From positions 1 to 6,114 of the forward strand of contig JAFECV010000144.1 in NCBI GenBank assembly GCA_018241985.1: DNA of 6,114 nt. Reading direction: 5' to 3'. Shown here in pieces: positions 1-6,114 of this stretch. Position 1 is the stretch's first letter, and each line of letters opens with the position of its first letter. Source of the DNA: Pseudomonadota bacterium (GTDB lineage: Bacteria; Pseudomonadota; Gammaproteobacteria; Burkholderiales; Burkholderiaceae_C). Position numbers and translations under genes: made by a program. A model generated the notes under the pieces. It saw only the letters and a program-made list of their open reading frames with translations. It was not told the DNA's origin and did no database searches.

Positions 1-1067
1 ATCACGCCCTTGGCGGTGTCGGCCAGTTCGGGATTGGTCAGCACCAGGGTGGTGGCGCCAAAGCCGATGATGAAGATGATGACGTAGAAGTAGCCGATCC
101 AGGTGGTGGCCCAGAACACGCTCTTGCGCGCCTCCTTGGCGTCGGGCACGGTGAAGAAGCGCATCAGGATGTGCGGCAGGCCCAGCGTGCCGAACATCAG
201 CGCCATGCCGAAGCTGATGGCCGAGATCGGGTCCTTGATGAAGCCGCCCGGGCCCATGATGGACAGGCCCAGCTTGGCCGCCACGTCGCTGGCCGCGCCG
301 CCGTTTTGCGCGATCTGCGTCTTCACGCGCACGCCGTCGGCAAACAGCGCCTCGGGGCTGAAGCCGTACCTGGCCAGCACCATGAAGCCCATGAAGGTCA
401 CGCCGGCCAGCAGCAGGCAGGCCTTGATGATCTGCACCCAGGTGGTGGCCGTCATGCCGCCGAACAGCACGTAGATCATCATCAGCACGCCCACCAGCAC
501 CACCGCGATCCAGTAGTCCAGCCCGAACAGCAGCTTGATCAGCTGGCCGGCGCCGACCATCTGCGCGATCAGGTAGAAGGCCACGACCACCAGCGTGCCG
601 CAGGCCGCGAAGACGCGAAACGGCGTCTGCGAGAAGCGGTAGCCGGCCACGTCGGCAAAGGTGAACTTGCCCAGGTTGCGCAGGCGCTCGGCCAGCAGGA
701 AGGTCAGGATCGGCCAGCCCACCAGGAAGCCGATGGAGTAGATCAGGCCGTCGTAGCCGGTGGCCATCACGGCCGCCGAAATGCCCAGGAACGACGCCGC
801 CGACATGTAGTCGCCGGCGATGGCCAGGCCGTTCTGAAAGCCCGTGATGCCGCCGCCGGCGGTGTAGAAGTCCGCCGCCGACTTGGTGCGGCTGGCGGCC
901 CACTTGGTGATCCACAGCGTGGCCGCCACGAACACCGTGAACATGATGATGGCGATCCAGTTGGTGGCCTGCTTGGCGGTCTGGCCGACGTCGCCGCCGG
1001 CCGCCAGTGCGGCGCCGCTGGCCGCCAGCAGCGCGGCAGGCGCGAGTAGGGTGCGTGCGCGGTTCAT
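1..1067 (-). CDS. actP: Cation/acetate symporter ActP, 3' end cut off by window edge
   Basis: This gene encodes a sodium:solute symporter family permease of the inner membrane that takes up acetate (in E. coli also glycolate) with a cation. I translated the minus strand: it begins [16 protein letters not shown], a cleavable signal-like leader ending near ALAAGG at about residue 23, followed by multiple membrane segments. Close matches to remembered E. coli ActP include [63 protein letters not shown] and [20 protein letters not shown]. About 355 residues are visible, against about 549 in E. coli, so roughly the last third lies outside the window. The loop before the [10 protein letters not shown] segment is somewhat longer than in E. 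coli. The start ATG (1067-1065) overlaps the TGA of the DUF485 gene as ATGA, which suggests translational coupling. Valine codons are strongly GTG-biased (about 22 GTG to 5 GTC by hand count). Family assignment is very secure; acetate as substrate is inferred from similarity and from the DUF485 partner. Confidence 0.95.
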   Translation of the reverse strand, partial: MNRARTLLAPAALLAASGAALAAGGDVGQTAKQATNWIAIIMFTVFVAATLWITKWAASRTKSAADFYTAGGGITGFQNGLAIAGDYMSAASFLGISAAVMATGYDGLIYSIGFLVGWPILTFLLAERLRNLGKFTFADVAGYRFSQTPFRVFAACGTLVVVAFYLIAQMVGAGQLIKLLFGLDYWIAVVLVGVLMMIYVLFGGMTATTWVQIIKACLLLAGVTFMGFMVLARYGFSPEALFADGVRVKTQIAQNGGAASDVAAKLGLSIMGPGGFIKDPISAISFGMALMFGTLGLPHILMRFFTVPDAKEARKSVFWATTWIGYFYVIIFIIGFGATTLVLTNPELADTAKGV

Positions 1068-1372
1068 TGGGTGGCGTCCTTCAGGATGCCGCGGGTCAGG
1101 GCGTCGAACTCCTGGTTCGCGCGGCGCACGTAGAAGCCGGTGATGAGGATGGTGAACACGATCACCGCGATGCCGATCGGAATGCCCAGCGTAGTCACGC
1201 CGCTGCCGATGGGGGTGGCCAGCAGTTCCTTGTCGAAGGCGATCAGGCCGATGTAGCCGTAGTACACGATCAGCATCAGGATCGTGAGCCGCCAGCCGAA
1301 GCGCGTGCGCGTGGCCTTGAGCTGCTGGTATCTGGGATTGCTCTGAATCCGCTCGACCATCGGGTCTTGCAT
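1064..1372 (-). CDS. DUF485 inner-membrane protein (YjcH-like), partner of ActP
   Basis: This is a small membrane protein of the DUF485 family, whose genes sit directly upstream of actP in many proteobacteria (yjcH-actP in E. coli). Its molecular role is not established; an accessory role in acetate uptake is inferred from this constant pairing. The 102-residue product starts [18 protein letters not shown]. It has one membrane segment at about residues 29-46 ([18 protein letters not shown]), a short loop, a second at about 62-82, and a charged tail beginning [15 protein letters not shown] chose the ATG at 1372 because AAGGAG (1386-1381) lies 8 bases ahead of it. An in-frame ATG at 1402 would add ten residues but has no Shine-Dalgarno sequence. 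The length agrees with E. coli YjcH (about 104 residues). The stop overlaps the actP start by four bases. It is probably the first gene of the operon, with its promoter in the divergent gap. Confidence 0.93.
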   Translation of the reverse strand: MQDPMVERIQSNPRYQQLKATRTRFGWRLTILMLIVYYGYIGLIAFDKELLATPIGSGVTTLGIPIGIAVIVFTILITGFYVRRANQEFDALTRGILKDATQ

Positions 1373-1380
1373 GGCGTTGT

Positions 1381-1386
1381 CTCCTT
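1381..1386 (-). promoter_or_regulatory. Ribosome binding site of the DUF485 gene
   Basis: AAGGAG on the minus strand sits 8 bases before the ATG at 1372. It is a near-perfect Shine-Dalgarno sequence and decides this start over the upstream in-frame ATG at 1402, which has none. Confidence 0.8.
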
Positions 1387-1434
1387 GGGGCGCAGGGCCC
1401 ATGGCTTTGTGGGACGGCCCGGGGGCCGCGGCGG

Positions 1435-1441
1435 ATTATTT
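1435..1441 (-). promoter_or_regulatory. Possible -10 element for the DUF485-actP operon
   Basis: Read on the minus strand, AAATAAT is the only A/T-rich hexamer-like patch in the G/C-rich leader upstream of the DUF485 gene, so it is a candidate -10 box. At 17-18 bases upstream there is no TTGACA-like -35. That position falls inside the 11-bp tandem repeat, so an activator-dependent promoter is plausible. This is inference from composition and spacing only. Confidence 0.3.
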
Positions 1442-1451
1442 CGAGCGAGGC

Positions 1452-1484
1452 TGACGCCAGACTAACGCCAGACTGACACCAACC
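1452..1484. repeat. Three tandem 11-bp direct repeats upstream of the acetate operon
   Basis: On the plus strand the units are TGACGCCAGAC (1452-1462), TAACGCCAGAC (1463-1473) and TGACACCAACC (1474-1484). The first two differ at one position, and the third differs from the first at two. The 11-bp period is close to one turn of the DNA helix, so identical faces would be presented side by side. The array lies just upstream of the A/T-rich patch at 1435-1441 that may be the -10 of the DUF485-actP promoter. This arrangement fits a cooperative activator site, but no regulator can be named from the sequence, and a chance short duplication is possible. Confidence 0.6.
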
Positions 1485-1556
1485 CAACAAGTGAGCGGCT
1501 TCTCGAGGGCGCGCGACACGCGCATGGTGGCGCTTCGGCAGGCGCGGTTTGTTGCG

Positions 1557-1569
1557 TTGTGTCAGACAA
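1557..1569. promoter_or_regulatory. Short inverted repeat upstream of the transporter gene
   Basis: TTGT-GTCAG-ACAA is a four-base inverted repeat with a five-base centre, about 90 bases ahead of the transporter start. It could be a small operator half-site pair. Perfect repeats this short arise often by chance, and no convincing -35/-10 pair was found beside it. Confidence 0.2.
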
Positions 1570-1640
1570 TGGTCAGCAAGCGGCCGCATCGTCTGGTTCC
1601 ACGGGCCTGGCGCACGCGGCCCGACGTTCATCCAGCATCC

Positions 1641-1646
1641 GAGGAG
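1641..1646 (+). promoter_or_regulatory. Ribosome binding site fixing the transporter start
   Basis: GAGGAG lies 9 bases before the GTG at 1656 and is the only strong Shine-Dalgarno sequence in the upstream region. It supports starting the transporter at 1656, not at the in-frame GTG at 1491, which would add 55 residues of arginine-rich, non-family sequence. Confidence 0.75.
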
Positions 1647-1655
1647 ACCGCTCTC

Positions 1656-3338
1656 GTGACGACAGGCCTTGCCGCCAAGGGCGCAGCCCCGGCCGCCACG
1701 CGGCCCATGACGCGGGAGGAGAAGAAGGTCATCTTCGCCTCGTCGCTCGGCACCGTGTTCGAGTGGTACGACTTCTACCTGTACGGCACGCTCGCGGTCA
1801 TCATCGGCAGGCAGTTCTTCTCGAACCTCGACCCGAGCTCGCAACTGATCTTCTCGCTGCTCGCGTTCGCCGCCGGCTTCATCGTGCGGCCGTTCGGCGC
1901 GCTGGTGTTCGGGCGCCTGGGCGACATGATCGGGCGCAAGTACACCTTCCTGGTCACGATGCTGATCATGGGCTCGTCGACCTTCATCGTCGGCATCCTG
2001 CCCGGCTTCGCCAGCATCGGCGTGGGTGCGCCGACCATCCTGATCGGCCTGCGGCTGATGCAGGGGCTGGCGCTCGGCGGCGAATACGGCGGCGCCGCGA
2101 TCTACGTCGCCGAGCATGCGCCGCAGGGCAAGCGCGGCGCCTTCACCTCGTGGATCCAGGGCACCGCCACGGTCGGCCTGCTGTTGAGCCTGATGGTGAT
2201 CCTCGCGACCCAGACCCTGCTCGGTCCGGAGAACTTCGCCGCCTGGGGCTGGCGCGTGCCGTTCGTGTTCTCGATCCTGCTGCTGGCGATCTCGGTCTAC
2301 ATCCGCCTGAGCATGAACGAGTCGCCGGCGTTCGCGAAGATGAAGGCCGAGGGCAAGACCTCGAAGGCGCCGTTGTCCGAGTCGTTCGGCCAGTGGCGGA
2401 ACCTGAAGATCGTGATCCTGGCGCTGGTCGGCCTGACCGCGGGACAGGCCATGGTCTGGTACACCGGCCAGTTCTACTCGCTGCTGTTCCTGACCCAGGC
2501 GCTCAAGGTCGACAGCGCGACCGCGAACATCCTGATCGCGCTGGCGCTGGTCTTGGGCACGCCGTTCTTCGTCGTGTTCGGCGCGCTGTCGGACCGGATC
2601 GGCCGCAAGCCGATCATCATGGCCGGCTGCCTGCTCGCGGTGGTCACCTACTTCCCGGTCTTCACGGCGCTGACCCGCGCGGCGAACCCCGATCTGGCCG
2701 CCGCGCAGGCGCGCGCCAAGGTCCTGGTGACCGCCGATCCGGCCGAATGCTCGTTCCAGTTCAACCCGACCGGCACGATCAAGTTCACCAGTTCCTGCGA
2801 CATCGCGAAGCAGATGCTCGCCGGCGCATCGGTCAGCTACGACACCGCGGCCGCGCCGGCCGGCACGCCCGCGACGATACGGATCGGCGAAGACACGATC
2901 TCCAGCTACAGCGCGAAGGGCCTGTCGGCCGACGAGGCGAAGCGCAAGGACGCCGAGTTCAGGAAGCAGGTCGCCGACACGCTCAGGAAAGACGGCTACC
3001 CGGCCAGGGCCGATTCGGCGAAGATGGACAAGGTGATGATCGTCGCGATCCTGACCTACCTGGTGATCCTGGTGACCATGGTCTACGGCCCGATCGCGGC
3101 GATGCTGGTCGAACTGTTCCCGACCCGCATCCGCTACACGTCGATGAGCCTGCCGTATCACATCGGCAACGGCTGGTTCGGCGGCCTGCTGCCGACCACC
3201 GCGTTCGCGATCGTCGCGCAGACCGGCAACATGTACAACGGCCTGTGGTACCCGATCATCATCGCCGCGATCTCGCTGGTGGTCGGCACGGTGTGCATCC
3301 GCGAGACCAGGGACGTCGACATCTACGCGTCCGACTGA
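1656..3338 (+). CDS. MFS transporter, metabolite:H+ symporter (MHS) type, with large periplasmic loop
   Basis: This encodes an inner-membrane secondary transporter of the major facilitator superfamily, in the group that includes KgtP, ShiA and ProP, which move organic acids or zwitterionic solutes with protons. From the GTG start it is 560 residues. The MHS signature [13 protein letters not shown] opens membrane segment 1 (residues 32-44). Motif A appears twice, as [10 protein letters not shown] (86-95) and [10 protein letters not shown] (309-318), and [15 protein letters not shown] (133-147) marks segment 4. KgtP and ProP are about 430-500 residues. The extra length here is a soluble loop of about 119 residues (341-459) between predicted segments 9 and 10, on the periplasmic side, with two cysteines (C365, C381) that could form a disulfide. 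The last segments follow [14 protein letters not shown]. Valine codons are mixed (14 GTC to 10 GTG in the first 340 codons), unlike actP. otsB follows after 71 bp, so co-transcription is possible. The substrate is unknown: a dicarboxylate, an aromatic acid or an osmolyte would all fit the family. Confidence 0.93.
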   Translation: MTTGLAAKGAAPAATRPMTREEKKVIFASSLGTVFEWYDFYLYGTLAVIIGRQFFSNLDPSSQLIFSLLAFAAGFIVRPFGALVFGRLGDMIGRKYTFLVTMLIMGSSTFIVGILPGFASIGVGAPTILIGLRLMQGLALGGEYGGAAIYVAEHAPQGKRGAFTSWIQGTATVGLLLSLMVILATQTLLGPENFAAWGWRVPFVFSILLLAISVYIRLSMNESPAFAKMKAEGKTSKAPLSESFGQWRNLKIVILALVGLTAGQAMVWYTGQFYSLLFLTQALKVDSATANILIALALVLGTPFFVVFGALSDRIGRKPIIMAGCLLAVVTYFPVFTALTRAANPDLAAAQARAKVLVTADPAECSFQFNPTGTIKFTSSCDIAKQMLAGASVSYDTAAAPAGTPATIRIGEDTISSYSAKGLSADEAKRKDAEFRKQVADTLRKDGYPARADSAKMDKVMIVAILTYLVILVTMVYGPIAAMLVELFPTRIRYTSMSLPYHIGNGWFGGLLPTTAFAIVAQTGNMYNGLWYPIIIAAISLVVGTVCIRETRDVDIYASD

Positions 3339-3409
3339 TCTCGCGGCGGGGCCTTTTGTTTTCATGCTGCGGCAGGCGTCCGAGGCGATGCGGAACGGCC
3401 GAAGCTGGT

Positions 3410-4210
3410 ATGGTGAAGGGCGTGACCCGGCAGCACTTCGGAATGTTGGCGCCGCCCTCGCTGACCCGCCGACACGCGTTGTTCCTCGACTTCGACGGCA
3501 CCCTGGTCGACATCGCCGCGCAGCCGCAGGCGGTGCAGGTACGGCCCGACGTCGTGGCAAGCCTGCGCGCGCTGCACGAGGCGCTGGGCGGCGCGGTCGC
3601 GATCGTCACCGGCCGCACCGCGGCGGACATCGACCGGTTCCTGGCGCCGCTGCATCTTCCCCTCGCCTGCGAGCACGGTGCCCGCTATCGCCTGGGCGAC
3701 CGCAGCGGCGGCGTGGCGGCGTTGCGGCTACAGCCGGTGCTCGATGCGCTGCGTCCGCTGTTGCAGCGCCACCCCGAACTGCGGGCCGAACCCAAGAATG
3801 CGGGCATCGCGCTGCACTACCGGCAGGCGCCGCAGCTCGAGGCGCTGTGCCGGCAGGCGCTCGAGGGCGCGCTGCGCTGCGTGCCCGGCGCGGAGCTGCT
3901 CCAGGGCAAATGCGTGCTCGAAGTCAAGCCCACTGCCGTCAGCAAGGGCGGCGCGATCCTGCGCTTCATGGACGAGCCGCTATTCACCGGGCGCGTGCCG
4001 CTGTTCATCGGCGACGACGTGACGGACGAATCCGGCTTCGTGGTCGTGCAGTCGCGCGGTGGCCTGGGCATCAAGGTCGGTGACGGCGCCACGCAGGCGC
4101 TTGCGCGCCTGGAGTCGCCGCCGGCGCTGCGTGCCTGGCTCGCGGGCGCCGCGGCCGCGCTGGCCGGCCCGCGGCTGCCGCGGGCAGCGGCCGGTGAGGG
4201 CGCGCGATGA
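3410..4210 (+). CDS. otsB: Trehalose-6-phosphate phosphatase OtsB
   Basis: This cytoplasmic HAD-superfamily phosphatase removes phosphate from trehalose 6-phosphate to give trehalose, the second step of the OtsA-OtsB pathway. The 266-residue product, the same length as E. coli OtsB, carries all four HAD motifs. [11 protein letters not shown] has nucleophile D27 and acid/base D29, IVTGRT has T67, K179 in the SKGGA segment is the motif III lysine, and GDDVTDE (201-207) supplies the Mg-binding aspartates. The sugar-binding cap lies at about 105-195. Start choice is uncertain: ATG 3410, GTG 3413, GTG 3422 and ATG 3443 are all in frame before the first motif, and none has a well-placed Shine-Dalgarno sequence. 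I took ATG 3410 because it gives the family length. Its TGA overlaps the ATG of the GH15 gene by four bases, so the two are very likely translated together. otsA is not visible. Its activity is strongly supported; only the exact N-terminus is in doubt. Confidence 0.95.
   Translation: MVKGVTRQHFGMLAPPSLTRRHALFLDFDGTLVDIAAQPQAVQVRPDVVASLRALHEALGGAVAIVTGRTAADIDRFLAPLHLPLACEHGARYRLGDRSGGVAALRLQPVLDALRPLLQRHPELRAEPKNAGIALHYRQAPQLEALCRQALEGALRCVPGAELLQGKCVLEVKPTAVSKGGAILRFMDEPLFTGRVPLFIGDDVTDESGFVVVQSRGGLGIKVGDGATQALARLESPPALRAWLAGAAAALAGPRLPRAAAGEGAR
4193..4199 (+). promoter_or_regulatory. Ribosome binding site of the GH15 gene inside the otsB end
   Basis: GGTGAGG, within the last codons of otsB, ends 7 bases before the ATG at 4207. 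With the ATGA overlap it points to coupled translation of the phosphatase and the glycosidase. Confidence 0.6.
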
Positions 4211-6009
4211 GCCCGGCCTCGGCACCGGCGCCGCCGTCGCTGGCGCTGGGCATGATCGGCAATTGCACCATCAGCGCGCTGGTCGATGCGCGCGCCGGCA
4301 TCGTCTGGTGCTGCATGCCGCGCTTCGATGGCGATCCGGTGTTCAACGCGCTGCTGGATGCCGGCGAGTCGGGCAGCCGCTTCGCCTTCGCGCTGGATGA
4401 TTTCGCCGGCAGCGAGCAGTGGTACGAACTCAATACCGCGGTGCTGCGCACCCGGCTGACCGACCGCGCGGGCAACTGCGTGGAGGTGACCGATTTCGCG
4501 CCGCGCTTCTTCGCCCATTCCCGGTTCTTCCGGCCGGTGCTGCTGGTGCGCCGCGTCCGGCCGGTGCGCGGCTCGCCGCGCCTGCGCGTGCTGCTGAAAG
4601 TGCGCTACGACTGGGGGCGGGACACGCCCGCCATCACCCGCGGCAGCAATCACGTGCGCTACGTCGGCGAAACGCTCGCGCTGCGCCTGAACACCGATGC
4701 GCCCGTGCCCTACGTGCTGTCGGGCCAGCCGTTCGTGCTGGACCGCGAACACAACTTCCTGCTCGGCGAGGACGAATCGCTGGCCCGCGGCATCGCCGAC
4801 ACCGCGCGCCACCTCGAGCAGGAAACCATCGCCTACTGGAAGCTCTGGTGCCAGCGGCTGGCCCTGCCGCTGCAATGGCAGGAGGCCGTGATCCGCGCGG
4901 CGATCACGCTGAAGATGTCGCTGTTCGAGGACACGGGCGCGATCGTCGCCGCGATGACCACGAGCATCCCCGAGTCCGCGCACAGCGGCCGCAACTGGGA
5001 CTACCGCTACTGCTGGCTGCGCGATGCATTCTTCGTCGTGCGCGCGCTCAACAGCCTGTCCGAGGTCGGCACGATGGAGGACTACCTGCGCTGGCTCGCC
5101 AACATCGTGGTCGAGGTCGGCGACGGGCACATCCAGCCGCTGTACGGCATCGGACGGGAGCACGCGCTGCCCGAGCGCATCCTCGATCACCTGCCCGGCT
5201 ACCGCGGCATGGGCCCGGTGCGCGTCGGCAACCAGGCGGCGGAGCACTTGCAGCACGACGTGTACGGCAACATCGTGCTCGGCGCGGCCCAGGCCTTTCA
5301 CGACCGGCGGCTGCTGCATCCTTCCGGCCCGGCCGAATTCGAGCGGCTCGAGCGCGTCGGCGAGCGCGCGGTGCAGGTCTACGGCAAACCCGATGCCGGC
5401 ATGTGGGAGCTGCGCACGCGCGCGCGCATCCACACCTCGTCCGCGCTGATGAGCTGGGCGGCCTGCGACCGCCTCGCGAAGATCGCGGCGGCCCTGCAGC
5501 GGCCCGAACGCGCGGACTACTGGCGCGGCCACGCGCGCCGCATGCAGGATGAAATCCTGCGGCGCGCCTGGAACGCCGAGCGCAAGGCGTTCGCCGAGAG
5601 CTTCGATGGCCGCGATCTCGACGCCAGCGTGCTGCTGATGGCCGAGGTGGGCCTGATCGACCCCCGGGATTCGCGCTTCGTCAGCACGCTGCAGGTCATG
5701 GAAAAAGTCCTTTGCGACGGCCCCTACATGCGCCGCTACGAAGCGGCGGACGACTTCGGCAAGCCGGAGACCAGTTTCAACATCTGCACCTTCTGGCGCA
5801 TCGACACCCTGGCGCGCGTGGGCCGGCGCGACCAGGCGCGCGACATCTTCGAGGCCATGCTGGCGGTACGCAACCCGCTTGGCCTGCTGTCCGAGGACAC
5901 GCATGTCGCCAGCGGCGAGATGTGGGGCAACTTCCCGCAGACCTATTCGATGGTGGGCGTGATCAACGCCGCGATGCGACTGTCCGCGCCTTGGGACACC
6001 GTGATATGA
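4207..6009 (+). CDS. Glycoside hydrolase family 15 protein (glucoamylase/trehalase-like)
   Basis: This is a GH15 inverting alpha-glucosidase; bacterial members include glucoamylases and trehalases. The 600-residue product has no signal peptide, so it should act in the cytoplasm. The N-terminal beta-sandwich domain opens with IGNCTISALVD and the WCCMPRFDGDPVF segment (34-46), matching the usual IGN...W.C.PRFD pattern. The (alpha/alpha)6 catalytic domain has NWDYRYCWLRDA (263-274), GMWELR (398-403) followed by HTSSALMSW (409-417), and GLLSED (559-564) leading to WGNFPQTYS (573-581). By motif alignment to fungal glucoamylase from memory, E401 is the likely general acid and E563 the likely general base, so the enzyme looks intact. 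The gene overlaps otsB (ATGA) and has a Shine-Dalgarno sequence 7 bases upstream. A gene of this kind next to otsB, commonly with otsA, is a recurring proteobacterial arrangement, which suggests trehalose or a short alpha-glucan as substrate. Whether it cleaves trehalose cannot be told from sequence alone. Confidence 0.93.
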   Translation: MSPASAPAPPSLALGMIGNCTISALVDARAGIVWCCMPRFDGDPVFNALLDAGESGSRFAFALDDFAGSEQWYELNTAVLRTRLTDRAGNCVEVTDFAPRFFAHSRFFRPVLLVRRVRPVRGSPRLRVLLKVRYDWGRDTPAITRGSNHVRYVGETLALRLNTDAPVPYVLSGQPFVLDREHNFLLGEDESLARGIADTARHLEQETIAYWKLWCQRLALPLQWQEAVIRAAITLKMSLFEDTGAIVAAMTTSIPESAHSGRNWDYRYCWLRDAFFVVRALNSLSEVGTMEDYLRWLANIVVEVGDGHIQPLYGIGREHALPERILDHLPGYRGMGPVRVGNQAAEHLQHDVYGNIVLGAAQAFHDRRLLHPSGPAEFERLERVGERAVQVYGKPDAGMWELRTRARIHTSSALMSWAACDRLAKIAAALQRPERADYWRGHARRMQDEILRRAWNAERKAFAESFDGRDLDASVLLMAEVGLIDPRDSRFVSTLQVMEKVLCDGPYMRRYEAADDFGKPETSFNICTFWRIDTLARVGRRDQARDIFEAMLAVRNPLGLLSEDTHVASGEMWGNFPQTYSMVGVINAAMRLSAPWDTVI

Positions 6010-6012
6010 ACC

Positions 6013-6114
6013 ACCCCCAGTCTTCGCGCACTTCGTGTCGCTGCGCCAACCCCCTCACCGGGGGCGCACCCAGCGGCCCGGCCAAGCCGGATCCGCGGGT
6101 GCCCGCGAACGGCC
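6013..6114. repeat. Hairpin-rich intergenic repeat resembling a Comamonadaceae dispersed element, cut by window edge
   Basis: Directly after the GH15 stop codon the sequence is non-coding and made of consecutive short hairpins. These are CCCCC-TCACC-GGGGG (6050-6064), CCGGC-CAA-GCCGG (6078-6090) and CGCGGG-TG-CCCGCG (6094-6107). A weaker CAC-TTC-GTG pairing lies near 6029-6037. The wording, for example CACTTCGTGTCGCTGCGCC followed by an AGCGGCCCGGC stretch, resembles an intergenic repeat that I recall occurring many times in Comamonadaceae genomes. That match is from memory and was not searched. Its position suggests it also acts as the transcript end of the otsB-GH15 unit, although no T-run is visible. 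Only one copy is in the window and its right boundary is not seen. Confidence 0.6.

Noticed and set aside
171..1049. A plus-strand open frame of 292 codons antisense to actP
   Set aside because: The product is low-complexity (H, Q, A, G, R rich), and the opposite strand encodes a clear ActP sequence.
1373..1402. A ten-residue extension of the DUF485 protein from the ATG at 1402
   Set aside because: There is no Shine-Dalgarno sequence ahead of 1402, whereas AAGGAG lies 8 bases before the ATG at 1372, which also gives the usual family length.
1416..1427. G/C palindrome GGCCC-GG-GGGCC in the leader of the DUF485 gene
   Set aside because: It is short with a two-base loop in a very G/C-rich context, and no T-run or riboswitch-like architecture surrounds it, so it is likely compositional.
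1491..1655. A 55-residue N-terminal extension of the transporter from the GTG at 1491
   Set aside because: It has no Shine-Dalgarno sequence, is arginine-rich, does not resemble the N-terminus of the family, and is displaced by the well-placed GAGGAG/GTG pair at 1641-1658.
3340..3363. A possible terminator between the transporter gene and otsB (CCTTTTGTTTTC after a G/C-rich stretch)
   Set aside because: The only stem that can be drawn is the 3-bp GGC-GGG-GCC at 3345-3353, which is too weak for a credible intrinsic terminator.
1559..3409. A long open frame upstream of and continuous with otsB, giving an 883-residue reading
   Set aside because: The part before 3410 overlaps the transporter gene in another frame and translates to arginine/aspartate/histidine-rich sequence without domains. 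The real OtsB homology begins just after 3410.
3817..5904. A 695-codon open frame on the minus strand, antisense to otsB and the GH15 gene
   Set aside because: The translation is rich in A, R, H, G and D with no recognisable domain, and it opposes two genes with intact catalytic motifs. Long antisense frames are expected where third codon positions are nearly all G or C.
1..6114. CRISPR arrays, tRNA or rRNA genes, insertion sequences, toxin-antitoxin or phage genes
   Set aside because: No regularly spaced repeats, tRNA-like cloverleaf, rRNA signature, transposase motif or phage-type protein was seen on either strand.

Overview
The window looks like chromosomal DNA from a GC-rich Gram-negative bacterium, most likely a betaproteobacterium of the order Burkholderiales, with the Comamonadaceae as best guess. 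Three things point that way: strong G/C preference at third codon positions throughout, a DUF485-actP acetate-uptake pair on the left, and a hairpin-rich intergenic sequence at the right edge that resembles a dispersed repeat I recall from Comamonadaceae genomes. The taxonomic call rests on recognition, not on a search.

Left part (1-1372, minus strand): a two-gene operon. A 102-residue DUF485 inner-membrane protein (YjcH type) is followed, with an ATGA stop/start overlap, by actP, a sodium:solute-symporter-family acetate permease. The window edge cuts actP after about 355 residues. The gap at 1373-1655 separates this operon from a divergently transcribed block. It holds a good ribosome binding site for each flanking gene, a 3 x 11-bp tandem repeat upstream of the DUF485 gene, and a short inverted repeat upstream of the transporter gene.

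Right part (1656-6009, plus strand): three genes in the same direction. The first is a 560-residue major facilitator of the metabolite:H+ symporter type, with an unusually long periplasmic loop. After 71 bp comes otsB (trehalose-6-phosphate phosphatase, 266 aa). It overlaps by ATGA with a 600-residue GH15 glucoamylase/trehalase-like glycoside hydrolase. otsB and the GH15 gene form a trehalose/alpha-glucan module. The usual partner otsA (trehalose-6-phosphate synthase) is not in the window. Immediately after the GH15 stop codon the sequence becomes a run of three hairpins (6013-6114) that looks like a dispersed intergenic repeat, so any otsA would have to lie beyond it.

How the genes may work together: the DUF485/ActP pair takes up acetate or other short monocarboxylates. 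OtsB makes trehalose from trehalose 6-phosphate, and the GH15 enzyme probably hydrolyses trehalose or a related alpha-glucoside, giving control of the pool in osmotic or desiccation stress. The transporter's substrate cannot be read from the sequence. Nothing here is clearly a new defence, mobile or RNA system. The most interesting points are the edge repeat, the tandem repeat upstream of the acetate operon, the transporter's cysteine-bearing loop, and the pairing of trehalose synthesis with a probable glucosidase.
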